DNA from: Burkholderia paludis
GTDB lineage: Bacteria; Pseudomonadota; Gammaproteobacteria; Burkholderiales; Burkholderiaceae
DNA length: 64,000 bases
Assembly (NCBI RefSeq): GCF_000732615.1
Contig: NZ_JPGL01000013.1
Span: 62,001-126,000, forward strand
Direction of reading: 5' to 3'
Shown here: positions 47,505 to 57,549 of the stretch, one piece after another
Layout of the letters: the number at the start of each line of letters is the position of its first letter
Position numbering within the stretch: position 1 is the stretch's first letter
The notes under the pieces: generated by a model
What the model was told of the DNA's origin: nothing
Databases searched by the model: none
The model's input: the letters and a program-made list of their open reading frames with translations, nothing else
Translations under genes and position numbers: made by a program

Positions 47505-47531
47505 AAAGCCCCGCATTTGCGGGGCTTTTTG
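47505..47531 (+). terminator. Terminator of rpmB-rpmG
   Basis: Stem AGCCCCGC (47507-47514) with GCGGGGCT (47519-47526), an ATTT loop and TTTTT. Confidence 0.88.
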
Positions 47532-47632
47532 TTTTGCGCGCACGCTTTGGCCCGACGCGGTATGCTCTCCTCTTTCCGCGGCCTTGGCCGCCGGAACGCA
47601 CAAGATCAAAAGCGTAACGATGGAGATGCAGC

Positions 47633-49219
47633 ATGAAATTCGACGTGGCGATCGTCGGCAGCGGCCTGGCAGGGCTGTCGGTCGCACTCAATCTGGCCAG
47701 CACGCGACGTGTCGCGCTGATCGCGAAACGCTCGATGATGGAGGGCGCAAGCGATAACGCACAGGGCGGCATCGCGGCCGTCCTCGACTCGACGGACAGC
47801 ATCGAGAACCACGTCGACGACACGCTGGTCGCCGGCGGCGGCCTGTGCGACGAAGCCGCCACGCGATACATCGTCGAGCACGGCCGCGAGGCGATCGAAT
47901 GGCTGATCTCGCAAGGCGTGCCGTTCACGAAGGACGACGCGGCCGAACTCGGCTTCCACCTGACGCGCGAAGGCGGTCACAGCCATCGCCGGATCATCCA
48001 CGCGGCCGACGCGACCGGCCACGCGGTGCTCGCGACACTGTCGGAACGTGCGCGCCAGCATCCGAACATCACGTTCTTCGAAAATCACCACGCGATCGAC
48101 CTGATCACGTCCGACCGGCTCGGCCTGCCCGGCCGCCGCTGTCACGGCCTGTACGCGCTCGATGTCGACAACGACCGCACGATCACGATCGAGGCGCCGC
48201 ATACGGTGCTCGCGACGGGCGGCGCCGGCAAGGTCTACCTGTACACGACGAACCCCGACACCGCGACCGGCGACGGCATCGCGATGGCGTGGCGCGCGGG
48301 CTGTCGCGTGTCGAACATGGAATTCATCCAGTTCCACCCGACCTGCCTGTTCCATCCGTATGCGAAGTCGTTCCTGATCTCGGAAGCCGTGCGCGGCGAA
48401 GGCGGCCTGCTGAAGCTGCCCGACGGCACGCGCTTCATGCCCGCGCACGATCCCCGCGCCGAACTCGCGCCGCGCGACATCGTCGCGCGCGCGATCGACT
48501 TCGAGATCAAGAAGCGCGGGATCGACTGCGTGTACCTCGACATCAGCCATCAGCCGGAAGCGTTCCTGCGCGAACACTTCCCGACGATTCACGCGCGCTG
48601 CCTCGAGTTCGGCATCGACATCGCGAAAGAGCCGATTCCCGTCGTGCCGGCCGCGCACTACACGTGCGGCGGCGTCGTCACCGATCTCGCCGGACGCACC
48701 GATCTGACGGGCCTCTATGCGGTCGGCGAAACGTCGTACACGGGGCTCCACGGCGCCAACCGGCTCGCCAGCAACTCGCTGCTCGAGTGTCTCGTGATCG
48801 GCCGTGCGGCCGCCGAAGCGATCGAGGCGGCCGGCTTCGACGTCGAAACGCCGGCCAAGCTGCCGGCATGGGACGAGAGCCGAGTATCGGATGCGGACGA
48901 GGAAGTCGTCGTTGCGCACAACTGGGACGAGTTGCGCCGTCTGATGTGGAACTACGTCGGCATCGTGCGCACCGACAAGCGTCTCGAACGCGCGAAGCAC
49001 CGCTTGTCGCTGCTGCGCGACGAGATCCACGAGTACTACGCGAATTTCCGCGTGACGCGCGACCTGCTTGAACTGCGCAACCTCGTCGACGTGGCGACAC
49101 TGATCGTGAAAAGTGCGCACTCGCGCCGCGAAAGCCGCGGGCTGCACTACAGCCGCGACTGGCCGCACACGCTGCCGAAGGCGCTGCCGAGCGTGCTCAC
49201 GCCGCGCGCGCGCCGCTAA
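47633..49219 (+). CDS. nadB: L-aspartate oxidase
   Basis: A 528-residue flavoprotein oxidising aspartate to iminoaspartate, the first step of NAD synthesis. The FAD site is [18 protein letters not shown] (5-22). Then [13 protein letters not shown], the substrate-loop [17 protein letters not shown] and [27 protein letters not shown] are all intact. The C-terminal helical domain (about 430-525) is typical. It converges on nadC-nadA, which supply the next steps. Confidence 0.96.
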   Translation: MKFDVAIVGSGLAGLSVALNLASTRRVALIAKRSMMEGASDNAQGGIAAVLDSTDSIENHVDDTLVAGGGLCDEAATRYIVEHGREAIEWLISQGVPFTKDDAAELGFHLTREGGHSHRRIIHAADATGHAVLATLSERARQHPNITFFENHHAIDLITSDRLGLPGRRCHGLYALDVDNDRTITIEAPHTVLATGGAGKVYLYTTNPDTATGDGIAMAWRAGCRVSNMEFIQFHPTCLFHPYAKSFLISEAVRGEGGLLKLPDGTRFMPAHDPRAELAPRDIVARAIDFEIKKRGIDCVYLDISHQPEAFLREHFPTIHARCLEFGIDIAKEPIPVVPAAHYTCGGVVTDLAGRTDLTGLYAVGETSYTGLHGANRLASNSLLECLVIGRAAAEAIEAAGFDVETPAKLPAWDESRVSDADEEVVVAHNWDELRRLMWNYVGIVRTDKRLERAKHRLSLLRDEIHEYYANFRVTRDLLELRNLVDVATLIVKSAHSRRESRGLHYSRDWPHTLPKALPSVLTPRARR

Positions 49220-49254
49220 GCGCCCCCCCTCCCGGGCTGCGGCCCGCACAGGAA

Positions 49255-49289
49255 AAAAGCCGTTGGCACTCACGTGCCAACGGCTTTTC
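49255..49289. terminator. Bidirectional terminator between nadB and nadC
   Basis: A near-perfect 15-bp stem from 49255-49269 to 49274-49288 with a TCAC loop. The flanking A and T tracts allow it to stop transcripts from both converging genes. Confidence 0.92.
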
Positions 49290-49310
49290 TGTTCGGACGC
49301 GGACGCCCGC

Positions 49311-50258
49311 TCAGTCGACGATCCGCATCGAATAGTCCGTCGCGCGCACGTCCTTCGTCAGCGCGCCGATCGAGATGCGGTCGACACCCGTTTCCGCGAA
49401 CGCACGCACCGTGTCGAAATTGACCCCGCCCGACACTTCGAGCACGGCCTTGCCGTGCGCCACGCGCACCGCTTCACGCATCATGTCGAGCGTGAAGTTG
49501 TCGAGCAGCACCGACTGCGCGCGATGCGCGAGCGCCGTGTCGAGTTGCGCAAGCGTCTCGACCTCGACCTGCACGGGCACGCCCGACTCCAGCGCGAACG
49601 CCGCGTCGAGCGCCTGGCCGACACCGCCCGCCGCCGCGATGTGGTTTTCCTTGATCAGGATGCCGTCGTACAGCGCGAGCCGCTGGTTCTCGCCGCCGCC
49701 CACGCGCACCGCGTACTTCTGCGCGAGCCGCAGGCCCGGCAGCGTCTTGCGCGTATCGAGGATCTTCGTGCGCGTGCCTGCCACGCGATCGACGTAGCGG
49801 CGCGTCGCGGTCGCGACGCCCGACAGCAGTTGCAGGAAGTTCAGCCCGTTGCGCTCGGCCGTCAACAGCGACCGTGCCGGCCCTTCGAGCTCGCAGACGG
49901 TCGAATCGGGCGTCATGCGGTCGCCTTCGCGATAGCGCCATTGCACGACGATCGCGGGATCGATGCAGGCAATCACGGCCTCGAACCACGGCACGCCGCA
50001 CAGCACGGCGTCCTCGCGCACGATGATGCGCGCACGGCGACGCCCGCCGGCCGGCACGAGCCGCCCGGTCTGGTCGCCGGCCCCGACGTCTTCCGCGATC
50101 GCATCGGCCACGTTGCGCGCGATCGCCGCGTCGAACGCCGCGCCGTATTGCTCGCGAACGCTGCCGAACAGCGGCGAAACGGCGCTCGCGCCCCCTTCGA
50201 GGACGGCGGCTTCATCGGCGGACGACGATTGAACCTGCGCGTGGAGGCTGTTCATCAT
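49311..50258 (-). CDS. nadC: Nicotinate-nucleotide pyrophosphorylase (carboxylating)
   Basis: A 315-residue quinolinate phosphoribosyltransferase. The N-terminal domain has [13 protein letters not shown], and the active site [33 protein letters not shown] and [10 protein letters not shown]. The C-terminal [28 protein letters not shown] is intact. The first 30 residues are a nonconserved extension. The start overlaps the nadA stop as ATGA. Confidence 0.95.
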   Translation of the reverse strand: MMNSLHAQVQSSSADEAAVLEGGASAVSPLFGSVREQYGAAFDAAIARNVADAIAEDVGAGDQTGRLVPAGGRRRARIIVREDAVLCGVPWFEAVIACIDPAIVVQWRYREGDRMTPDSTVCELEGPARSLLTAERNGLNFLQLLSGVATATRRYVDRVAGTRTKILDTRKTLPGLRLAQKYAVRVGGGENQRLALYDGILIKENHIAAAGGVGQALDAAFALESGVPVQVEVETLAQLDTALAHRAQSVLLDNFTLDMMREAVRVAHGKAVLEVSGGVNFDTVRAFAETGVDRISIGALTKDVRATDYSMRIVD

Positions 50259-51397
50259 GCGGCCCCCACGTTTGCAAACAGTTGCTGGTCGCGCTGCAGA
50301 TCGCCGCTCGCCTGCACGCGCTTCTTGTGCGCGGCGGCGAAACCGAGCATCCGGTCGATCGGCAGGCGCGCACGCTCGCCGATCGCGGGATCGACGAAGA
50401 TCTCGTTGTGACCGCGTTCGAGCACGTCGGCGAGGTTCGCGAGGCCGTTCATCGCCATCCACGGGCAGTGCGCGCAGCTCTTGCAGGTCGCGCTGTTGCC
50501 GGCCGTCGGCGCGGCGATGAAGGTCTTGCCGGGTGCCGCGAGCTGCATCTTGTGCAGGATGCCGAGATCGGTCGCGACGATGAAGCGCGTCGCATCGAGC
50601 TTCACGGCCGCGTCGATCAGTTGCGTGGTCGAGCCGACGGCATCGGCCAGCGCAACGACGTTTTCCGGCGATTCGGGGTGGACGAGCACTTTCGCGTCCG
50701 GATACTCGGCGCGCAGCAGATCGAGCTCGATCCCCTTGAATTCGTCGTGAACGAGGCACGAGCCCTGCCACAGCAGCATGTCCGCGCCGGTTTTCTTCTG
50801 AATGTAATTGCCGAGATGGCGATCGGGCGCCCAGATGATCTTCTCGCCGCGCGCGTGCAGGTCGGCCACGATCTCGAGGCCGATCGACGACGTGACCATC
50901 CAGTCCGCGCGTGCCTTCACGGCTGCGCTGGTGTTCGCGTAGACGACGACGGTACGGTCGGGATGCGCGTCGCAGAATGCCGAGAACTCGTCGACCGGGC
51001 AGCCGAGGTCGAGCGAACAGGTCGCATCGAGATCGGGCATCAGGATCCGCTTGTTCGGGCTCAGGATCTTCGCGGTTTCGCCCATGAAGCGCACGCCGGC
51101 GACGACCAGGGTCTGCGCGTCGTGATCGCGGCCGAAGCGGGCCATCTCGAGCGAATCGGCAACGCAGCCGCCGGTTTCGTCAGCCAGTTCCTGCAGTTCG
51201 CCATCGACATAGTAGTGCGCGACCAGCACGGCCTTTTCACGCACGAGCAACGCCTTGATGCGCGCCTTCAGTGCGGCGCGCTCTTCGGCGGACGGGGCAT
51301 CGGGCACCTTGGCCCACGCCTGCCCCACACCGCACACGGTCCCCGCCGCGACGGGCCGGTCGTATTCGACGGGTTTGATCGTCGATTGCATCTCCAT
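50255..51397 (-). CDS. nadA: Quinolinate synthase A
   Basis: A 380-residue NadA. The [4Fe-4S] ligands are C127, C214 and C311, offset by 14 from E. coli C113, C200 and C297. The final one lies in the [13 protein letters not shown] signature. [15 protein letters not shown] is near residue 59. It condenses iminoaspartate with dihydroxyacetone phosphate. It leads the nadA-nadC pair, while nadB is a separate converging gene. Confidence 0.96.
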   Translation of the reverse strand: MEMQSTIKPVEYDRPVAAGTVCGVGQAWAKVPDAPSAEERAALKARIKALLVREKAVLVAHYYVDGELQELADETGGCVADSLEMARFGRDHDAQTLVVAGVRFMGETAKILSPNKRILMPDLDATCSLDLGCPVDEFSAFCDAHPDRTVVVYANTSAAVKARADWMVTSSIGLEIVADLHARGEKIIWAPDRHLGNYIQKKTGADMLLWQGSCLVHDEFKGIELDLLRAEYPDAKVLVHPESPENVVALADAVGSTTQLIDAAVKLDATRFIVATDLGILHKMQLAAPGKTFIAAPTAGNSATCKSCAHCPWMAMNGLANLADVLERGHNEIFVDPAIGERARLPIDRMLGFAAAHKKRVQASGDLQRDQQLFANVGAA

Positions 51398-51540
51398 ATC
51401 TCCTGTCGACCCGAGCCGGCGCTTTGGCGCGCTCAGGCCTCATCCCCTGCGCTCGCCCCGGGGCGTTGCTTCAACGCCGCCCCAAGGCTTGGACGGAATC
51501 CGGCCCGTCCGGTCATGTATCGAAACCGGCGGCCGAAATA

Positions 51541-51566
51541 AAAAAACCCCGCCAACGCGGGGTTTG
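51541..51566 (-). terminator. Terminator of the desaturase gene
   Basis: Minus-strand stem AACCCCGC / GCGGGGTT (plus-strand 51545-51552 and 51557-51564) followed on that strand by TTTTTTATT. Confidence 0.87.
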
Positions 51567-51596
51567 TGACGTCCTTAGATTCTAATCGATTTCGAA

Positions 51597-52793
51597 TCAG
51601 GCGTAGCGGCGCAGGCGCGTCGCGAATTCCTGCAGCGCCTTGATGCCGCTTTGTTCTGCGCGATGGCACCAATCCTGCAATTGCGCGAGCAGCTGTTCGC
51701 GCGAGGCGGTCGAACGATCCCAGATTGCAGCGAGATCCTGGCGAAGCTGGAAGTACGTATGCAGCTTCTGGCTGTTGGCGAAGATTTCCGGCAGCAGCTT
51801 CTTCTGCGGCTCGTCGAGGCCGTCGGCATCCTTGTGGAACCATTTGCGCGCGCCGCGCATCAGCTGGTACTTCTCGCTCGAGCCGAGTTCCTTCAGGTGC
51901 GCGAGTTCCTGGCGATACGCACGCTTCACGGCCTTGCCGTAGCGCGCCATCACTTCGTAGCGGTTCGACAGCACGGCCTGCAGCGTTTCCTGGTCGAGCA
52001 CGGTCTTCGGCTTGTTCAGGCGCGGCGTCGGCGCGACCTTCTTCACCTTCGCGAGACCGAATGCCGACATGATGCGGATATACATCCAGCCGATGTCGAA
52101 CTCGTACCACTTGTTCGACAGCTTCGCCGACGTCGCGAACGTGTGGTGGTTGTTGTGCAGCTCTTCGCCGCCGATCACGATGCCCCACGGGAACAGGTTC
52201 GTGCTCGCGTCGGCCGAGTTGAAGTTGCGATAGCCCCAGAAGTGGCCGAAACCGTTGACGACACCGGCCGCCCAGAACGGAATCCAGACCATCTGCACGG
52301 CCCACACGGTCAGGCCGAGCACGCCGAACAGCGCGACGTCGATCACCATCATCATGCTCACGCCGAGGATCGGGTACTTCGAGTACACGTTGCGTTCGAT
52401 CCAGTCGTTCGGCGTGCCGTGGCTGAACTTGCGCATCGTTTCTTCGTTCTTCGCTTCCGCGCGATACAGCTCGGCGCCCTCGAGGAACACCTTCCAGATG
52501 CCGCGCGTCTGCGGGCTGTGCGGATCTTCCTCGGTCTCGCACTTCGCGTGGTGCTTGCGGTGAATCGCGGCCCACTGGCCGGTCAGCATGCCGGTCGTCA
52601 TCCACAGCCAGAGGCGGAAGAAGTGGCTCGCGATCGGATGCATCTCAAGCGCGCGGTGCGCCTGGCAGCGATGCAGGTAGACCGTCACGCCGATGATCGT
52701 GACGTGCGTGACGGCAAGCGCGAACAGCGCGACCTGCCACCACGAAAAACGCAGGAGCCCGTGGGAAAGAAAATCGAGCAGGGAATTCAACAA
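51597..52793 (-). CDS. Membrane fatty acid (acyl-CoA) desaturase
   Basis: A 398-residue membrane desaturase with the three histidine boxes of the delta-9 type: HRCQAH (41-46), HRKHH (78-82) and HNNHH near residue 218-222. Four hydrophobic segments bracket them. The last 120 residues are a soluble helical extension. It introduces a double bond into saturated acyl chains. It stands alone between its own terminator and nadA on one side and a 217-bp gap before mscS on the other. Confidence 0.9.
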   Translation of the reverse strand: MLNSLLDFLSHGLLRFSWWQVALFALAVTHVTIIGVTVYLHRCQAHRALEMHPIASHFFRLWLWMTTGMLTGQWAAIHRKHHAKCETEEDPHSPQTRGIWKVFLEGAELYRAEAKNEETMRKFSHGTPNDWIERNVYSKYPILGVSMMMVIDVALFGVLGLTVWAVQMVWIPFWAAGVVNGFGHFWGYRNFNSADASTNLFPWGIVIGGEELHNNHHTFATSAKLSNKWYEFDIGWMYIRIMSAFGLAKVKKVAPTPRLNKPKTVLDQETLQAVLSNRYEVMARYGKAVKRAYRQELAHLKELGSSEKYQLMRGARKWFHKDADGLDEPQKKLLPEIFANSQKLHTYFQLRQDLAAIWDRSTASREQLLAQLQDWCHRAEQSGIKALQEFATRLRRYA

Positions 52794-53010
52794 GGCAGTT
52801 ACCCGTGATGAGAGCGACGCCGGCTCGCGCAGACGTCAGAAAAATGAAAGCATACCGCGTGTAGACCAGAATTTTACTTCAACCGTTCCAAGTCTTTGTA
52901 AAAAATGAACATTTTCTTGCCCTGACGCAACCGGCGCAGTCCATGGGCGGACTTGGAAGGGCCCGCGATCCGGTTCCGGCCGCGGGCCGACGCGATTGGC
53001 GGCCGCCAGG

Positions 53011-54393
53011 CTACACGGCCGGTGCGCGCCCGTCCGCCGCGCCGTTGCCGGCCACCGGGCCGGGCGCAGCGGCCTCGCCTGCGGCGGCAACGCCGTCCGG
53101 CCACCCGACCACGCGCACTTCGCGCTGCGGGAACGGAATCGACACGCCATGCTCGCCGAACAGCCGCCAGATGTTGCGGTTCACGCTCGAACGCACGCCC
53201 GACGTGCCTTTCGCGGAATCCTCGATCCAGAAGCCGAGTTCCAGATCGATCCCGTCCGCACCGAAACCCACCAGATACGGGGTCGGAGCAGGCTCCGCCA
53301 GCACGCGCGGCACGCCTTTCGCGGCGTCGGCGAGCAACGCGAGCGCCTGCTCGACGTCGCTCGTGTACGCAACCTGCACCGCGACCTTCGCATAGCCGCG
53401 CGTCAGGTACGACGACTGGTTCTGCACGACGTCGGTGATCAGCTTCTCGTTCGGGATCAGCGTCTCGTTGCCGTCGAGGCCGCGCACGACCGTGTAGCGC
53501 GTGCGGATCTGCGTGACGACGCCCTGCAGCCCGCCGACGCTGATCGCGTCGCCGAGCCGCAGCGAGCGGTCGAGCAGGATGATGAAGCCCGACACGTAGT
53601 TGCTGGCGATCTTCTGCAGCCCGAAACCGAGGCCGACCCCGACCGCGCCGCCGAATACGCCGAGCACCGTCACGTCGATGCCGACGAGCGACAGCCCGAT
53701 CAGGACCGCCGCGAACACGAGCAGCGCGCGGCCGACCCGCGACAGCACGACCTTCAGGTTGACGTCGAGCGTGCTCGAACGCGTGAGGCGATCCTCGAGC
53801 ACCGACCCGAGCCACATCGCGACCATCAGCGTCACGCAGACCCACAGCGCGCCGGAGATCAGCGACAGCAGCGTGAGGTGCGCGTTCGCGACGCGGAACT
53901 GCACGCTGTCGAGCCAGCCGAGCACGTCGCGCTGGATGCCGAGCACGGTCAGCACCATCGCGGCCCACACGACGGTCGACACGATCTTCTCGACGATCGA
54001 CAGCCACGCATGCGTATGGCCGTCGCGCGCGAACACGCGCCGCGCGAAGAAGAACAGCACGTAGATCAGCCCGATGCCGAACAGCGGCACGAGCGCGAGC
54101 GACAACAGCGACGTCGACATGAACGGGTCGAACGCGAGCTGCGCGCCGCCCGCGAACACGCCGCCGAACAGCGGAAACAGCGCGCGCTTCAGGCTGTGCG
54201 CGCCCGCGCCGGGCGCGCGTCCGGCCGCCCGGCGGCGCGCATCGATCCGGCCGTGCACGAAGCGCGCGGCCACCCATGCGAAACACAGCGCCCCGACCAG
54301 GATCGCCGCCTGCCAGATCATCACCGGCTGGTGGAAATCGCGAATGACCGACGCCAACCGGTGCGACAGCAGGCGGCTCTGCAGATTCTCCAT
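53011..54393 (-). CDS. Small-conductance mechanosensitive channel family protein (MscS)
   Basis: A 460-residue MscS-type channel. Several N-terminal helices (residues about 20-200) precede the pore and beta domain with FGGAVGVGLGFGLQKIASNYVSG near 275-297, the MscS core. The C-terminal cage domain follows, ending in a Pro/Ala-rich tail. It is expected to gate on membrane tension during osmotic downshock. Extra N-terminal helices make it larger than E. coli MscS (286 residues). It follows the methyltransferase gene by 18 bases. Confidence 0.9.
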   Translation of the reverse strand: MENLQSRLLSHRLASVIRDFHQPVMIWQAAILVGALCFAWVAARFVHGRIDARRRAAGRAPGAGAHSLKRALFPLFGGVFAGGAQLAFDPFMSTSLLSLALVPLFGIGLIYVLFFFARRVFARDGHTHAWLSIVEKIVSTVVWAAMVLTVLGIQRDVLGWLDSVQFRVANAHLTLLSLISGALWVCVTLMVAMWLGSVLEDRLTRSSTLDVNLKVVLSRVGRALLVFAAVLIGLSLVGIDVTVLGVFGGAVGVGLGFGLQKIASNYVSGFIILLDRSLRLGDAISVGGLQGVVTQIRTRYTVVRGLDGNETLIPNEKLITDVVQNQSSYLTRGYAKVAVQVAYTSDVEQALALLADAAKGVPRVLAEPAPTPYLVGFGADGIDLELGFWIEDSAKGTSGVRSSVNRNIWRLFGEHGVSIPFPQREVRVVGWPDGVAAAGEAAAPGPVAGNGAADGRAPAV

Positions 54394-54411
54394 CGTCCGT
54401 CCGGGCCGCCG

Positions 54412-55674
54412 TTACTGCGCGCGCCGCTCGAGCACCGCGGCGAAGAAGCCGTCGGTCGCGTGGCGATGCGGCCACAGCGACAGGTAGTCGCCCGTCTCGA
54501 TCTCGATGCGCTGCTCGTCCAGCACCTTCTGCGCCGGCACCAGCACGAACTCGGGATGGTCGGCCAGGAACTGTTCGACGATGCGCTCGTTCTCGGCGTC
54601 CAGCACGCTGCAGGTCGCATAGACGAGCCGGCCGCCCTTCTTCACCAGGCGCGCGGCACTCGCGAGAATCGACGCCTGCTTCGGCGTCAGTTCGTCGATC
54701 GCCGTGCGCGTCTGGCGCCACTTCAGGTCCGGATTGCGGCGCAGCGTGCCGAGGCCGCTGCACGGCGCGTCGACCAGCACGCGGTCGATCTTGCCGGCGA
54801 GCCGCTTGATCTTCGCGTCGTGCTCGCTGTCGATCAGCACGGGGTTCACGTTCGACAGCCCGCTGCGCGCGAGGCGCGGCTTCAGCTTCGCGAGGCGCTT
54901 CTCCGACACGTCGAACGCATAGAGGCGCCCGGTCGAGCGCATCATCGCGCCCAGCGCGAGCGTCTTGCCGCCCGCGCCCGCGCAGAAATCGACGACCATC
55001 TCGCCGCGGCGCGGCGCGACCAGCGAGCACAGCAGCTGGCTGCCCTCGTCCTGCACCTCGATCTGGCCTTCCTCGAACAGCTTCAGCCGCGTCAGCGCCG
55101 GCTTGCCGACGACACGCACGCCGCTCGGCGCGAACGGCGTCGCGCCCGCGTCGATGCCGCTCGCGCGCAGCGCATCGATCACCTGGTCGCGATTGGCCTT
55201 CTGCACGTTGGCGCGCAGGTCGAGCGGCGCCGGGTAGTTCAGCGCGGCGGCGAGCTGCGCGAGCTCATCGGCGTCGAAACGGGCCGCCAGCGCCTGCAGG
55301 ATCCAGTCCGGCAGGTTCGTGCGCACGCGCACCGGCAGGCTCGCCGGATCGATTTTCGACACGTGCTCGAGCCACGCGGACTCGGCATCGGACAGGAACG
55401 GCCTCAGCGCATTGCGGCCGACCGTCTGCATCAGGCCGAGCAGCGTGAGGCGCCGCGCGGGCGTGCCCGTGCCGCTCTCGGCCAGGTGCGAAAACTCCAT
55501 CTTCCGGCGCAGCACCGCGAACACGGCCTCGGCGATCACGCCGCGCTCGGCGTGCCCGAGCTTCGGGTGTGCGCGGAAGAACCGGCTCGTCGTCGCGTCG
55601 GCGGGGCCGGCGAACTTCAGCACCTCGGCCAGCAATGTCTCGGTCTGGCCGATCAGGAATCCGTGCAGCTTCAT
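54412..55674 (-). CDS. RsmB/NOP-family RNA cytosine-C5 methyltransferase
   Basis: A 420-residue SAM-dependent methyltransferase. The SAM site is DFCAGAGGKTLALG (229-242), and the two catalytic cysteines are C305 (DAPCSGLGT) and C355 (ATCSVLD). The N-terminal 140 residues form a helical RNA-binding lobe. It methylates a cytosine in rRNA; the exact site cannot be told from sequence. The stop of purN and its start overlap by 4 bases, so purN and this gene are coupled. Confidence 0.9.
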   Translation of the reverse strand: MKLHGFLIGQTETLLAEVLKFAGPADATTSRFFRAHPKLGHAERGVIAEAVFAVLRRKMEFSHLAESGTGTPARRLTLLGLMQTVGRNALRPFLSDAESAWLEHVSKIDPASLPVRVRTNLPDWILQALAARFDADELAQLAAALNYPAPLDLRANVQKANRDQVIDALRASGIDAGATPFAPSGVRVVGKPALTRLKLFEEGQIEVQDEGSQLLCSLVAPRRGEMVVDFCAGAGGKTLALGAMMRSTGRLYAFDVSEKRLAKLKPRLARSGLSNVNPVLIDSEHDAKIKRLAGKIDRVLVDAPCSGLGTLRRNPDLKWRQTRTAIDELTPKQASILASAARLVKKGGRLVYATCSVLDAENERIVEQFLADHPEFVLVPAQKVLDEQRIEIETGDYLSLWPHRHATDGFFAAVLERRAQ

Positions 55675-56333
55675 ACGCCCTCACTCGTTTCGGTATGCGG
55701 TTGATCCGCGAAAATCCAGCGCGCCTCTTCCGGCGCCAGCACTGCACGCCCGTTCTCGAGGCGCAAACGCCCGTCGACGAACCAGCGCACCGCACGCGGG
55801 TACAGCACATGCTCGACCGCCAGCACCCGCTGCGCGAGCGCCGCCGCGTCGTCGCCCGCACGCACCGGCACCGCGCCCTGCGCGACGATGGCGCCGCTGT
55901 CGAGCTCCGGAACGACGAAATGCACGCTCGCGCCATGCACCGCGACGCCCGCCTCGAGCGCCTGCTGGTGCGTGTGGATGCCCTTGAAGCTTGGCAGCAG
56001 CGACGGATGGATGTTCAGCAGCCGGCCCTCGTATCGTCTGACGAATGCGGGCGTGAGGATGCGCATGAAGCCGGCGAGGACGACGAGATCGGGCGCGAAA
56101 CGGTCGATCTCGGCGGCGAGCGCCGCATCGAAGCTGTCGCGGCCATCGAACGACCGGTGGTCGACCACCGCCGTCGCCACCCCGTGCGACGCGGCAAAAG
56201 CCAGTCCGGCCGCATCGGGCCGGTTGGCGATCACGGCGGCAATCTCGGCCGGCCAGCGTTCCTGCGCGCACGCGCGGACGATGGCCTCCATGTTGCTGCC
56301 GCGACCGGAAATCAGGATCACGAGTTTTTTCAT
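55671..56333 (-). CDS. purN: Phosphoribosylglycinamide formyltransferase
   Basis: A 220-residue PurN, third step of purine synthesis. The phosphate loop is LISGRGSNMEAIV (8-20). The catalytic block is LLNIHPSLLPSFKG with Asn and His, followed by HVVPELDSGAIVAQ-type sequence (here FVVPELDSG). It transfers formyl from 10-formyl-THF. It is divergent from ribF across 122 bases. Confidence 0.95.
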   Translation of the reverse strand: MKKLVILISGRGSNMEAIVRACAQERWPAEIAAVIANRPDAAGLAFAASHGVATAVVDHRSFDGRDSFDAALAAEIDRFAPDLVVLAGFMRILTPAFVRRYEGRLLNIHPSLLPSFKGIHTHQQALEAGVAVHGASVHFVVPELDSGAIVAQGAVPVRAGDDAAALAQRVLAVEHVLYPRAVRWFVDGRLRLENGRAVLAPEEARWIFADQPHTETSEGV

Positions 56334-56455
56334 TCGCGAATTTTACCATTCGCCCCCGCGTTTCCCGCCTTCTCGGCCGCCGGCTCTCCCGAACGTTTAT
56401 AATCTTCTGCTTTGCGGCATCCCACCGCCCATTCCCCGACGCTGCATCCGCTATC

Positions 56456-57448
56456 GTGAAAGTCTTCCGCGGCCTGCCCAACGCCGAGAGCCGCGCCCCG
56501 TGCGCGCTGACGATCGGCAACTTCGACGGTGTCCATCGCGGCCACCAGGCCCTGCTCGCGCGCGTGCGCGCGGCAGCGGACGCGCGCGGCCTGCCGGTGT
56601 GCGTGATGACGTTCGAGCCGCACCCGCGTGAATTCTTCAACCCGGCGGGCGCGCCGCCGCGCATCGCGATGCTGCGCGACAAGCTCGAGGCGCTGCGCGA
56701 TCACGGCGTCGACCGCGTGGTCGTCGAGCACTTCAACCACACCTTTGCGAGCCAGTCGCCGCAAGCGTTCGTCGAACGCACGCTGGTGAACGGCCTGCAC
56801 ACGCGCTGGATGATGGTCGGCGACGATTTCTGCTACGGCGCGAAGCGCGCGGGCACCTTCGACACGCTGAAGGCGGCCGGCGAGCAGTACGGCTTCGAGG
56901 TCGAACAGATGGGCACCGTGGCCGGCAGCGACGGCGCACGCATCTCCAGCTCGGGCGTGCGCACCGCGCTCGCGGCCGGCGATCTCGACGCGGCCGCGCA
57001 GGCGCTCGGTCACGGCTACGCGATCAGCGGCCACGTCGCGCACGGGCTGAAGCTCGGCCGCGACCTCGGCTTCCCGACGCTGAACCTGCCGATCGCGCAC
57101 AAGCGGCCGGCGCTCGCGGGCATTTTCGTCGTGCAGGTGCACGGCCTCGGCCCCGCGCCGCTGCCGGGCGTCGCCAGCCTCGGCCTGCGCCCGACCGTCG
57201 ACGATTCGGGCCGCGTGCTGCTCGAAGTCCACCTGCTCGACTGGCACGGCGATGCATACGGCAAGCTCATCCGCGTCGAGTTCCTGAAGAAGCTGCGCGA
57301 CGAGGCGAAATTCGACGATCTCGAAGCGCTGTCGCGCGCGATCGCGCTGGATGTCGCGAATGCGCGCGCGTACTTCGTCGAGCGTGACCGTGCGCCCGGC
57401 AGCCGCGCCACGGGCTTCTCGACATCGGCCACCGACCGAATTAGCTGA
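56456..57448 (+). CDS. ribF: Bifunctional riboflavin kinase/FAD synthetase
   Basis: A 330-residue RibF starting with GTG. The N-terminal adenylyltransferase domain has [18 protein letters not shown] (18-35), then [10 protein letters not shown] and [13 protein letters not shown]. The C-terminal flavokinase domain has [27 protein letters not shown]. It makes FMN and then FAD. It precedes ileS-lspA, as in many gammaproteobacteria and betaproteobacteria, separated by about 100 bases. Confidence 0.94.
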   Translation: MKVFRGLPNAESRAPCALTIGNFDGVHRGHQALLARVRAAADARGLPVCVMTFEPHPREFFNPAGAPPRIAMLRDKLEALRDHGVDRVVVEHFNHTFASQSPQAFVERTLVNGLHTRWMMVGDDFCYGAKRAGTFDTLKAAGEQYGFEVEQMGTVAGSDGARISSSGVRTALAAGDLDAAAQALGHGYAISGHVAHGLKLGRDLGFPTLNLPIAHKRPALAGIFVVQVHGLGPAPLPGVASLGLRPTVDDSGRVLLEVHLLDWHGDAYGKLIRVEFLKKLRDEAKFDDLEALSRAIALDVANARAYFVERDRAPGSRATGFSTSATDRIS

Positions 57449-57549
57449 TCCGGCCGGCGGCGCCCCGCGCCGCACCCTCGCGCCGCTCACTCGCGCGCAT
57501 CCCCGATTCACGACGCTCGCGCGTCCCCCGATTTGATAGCGATCCCATC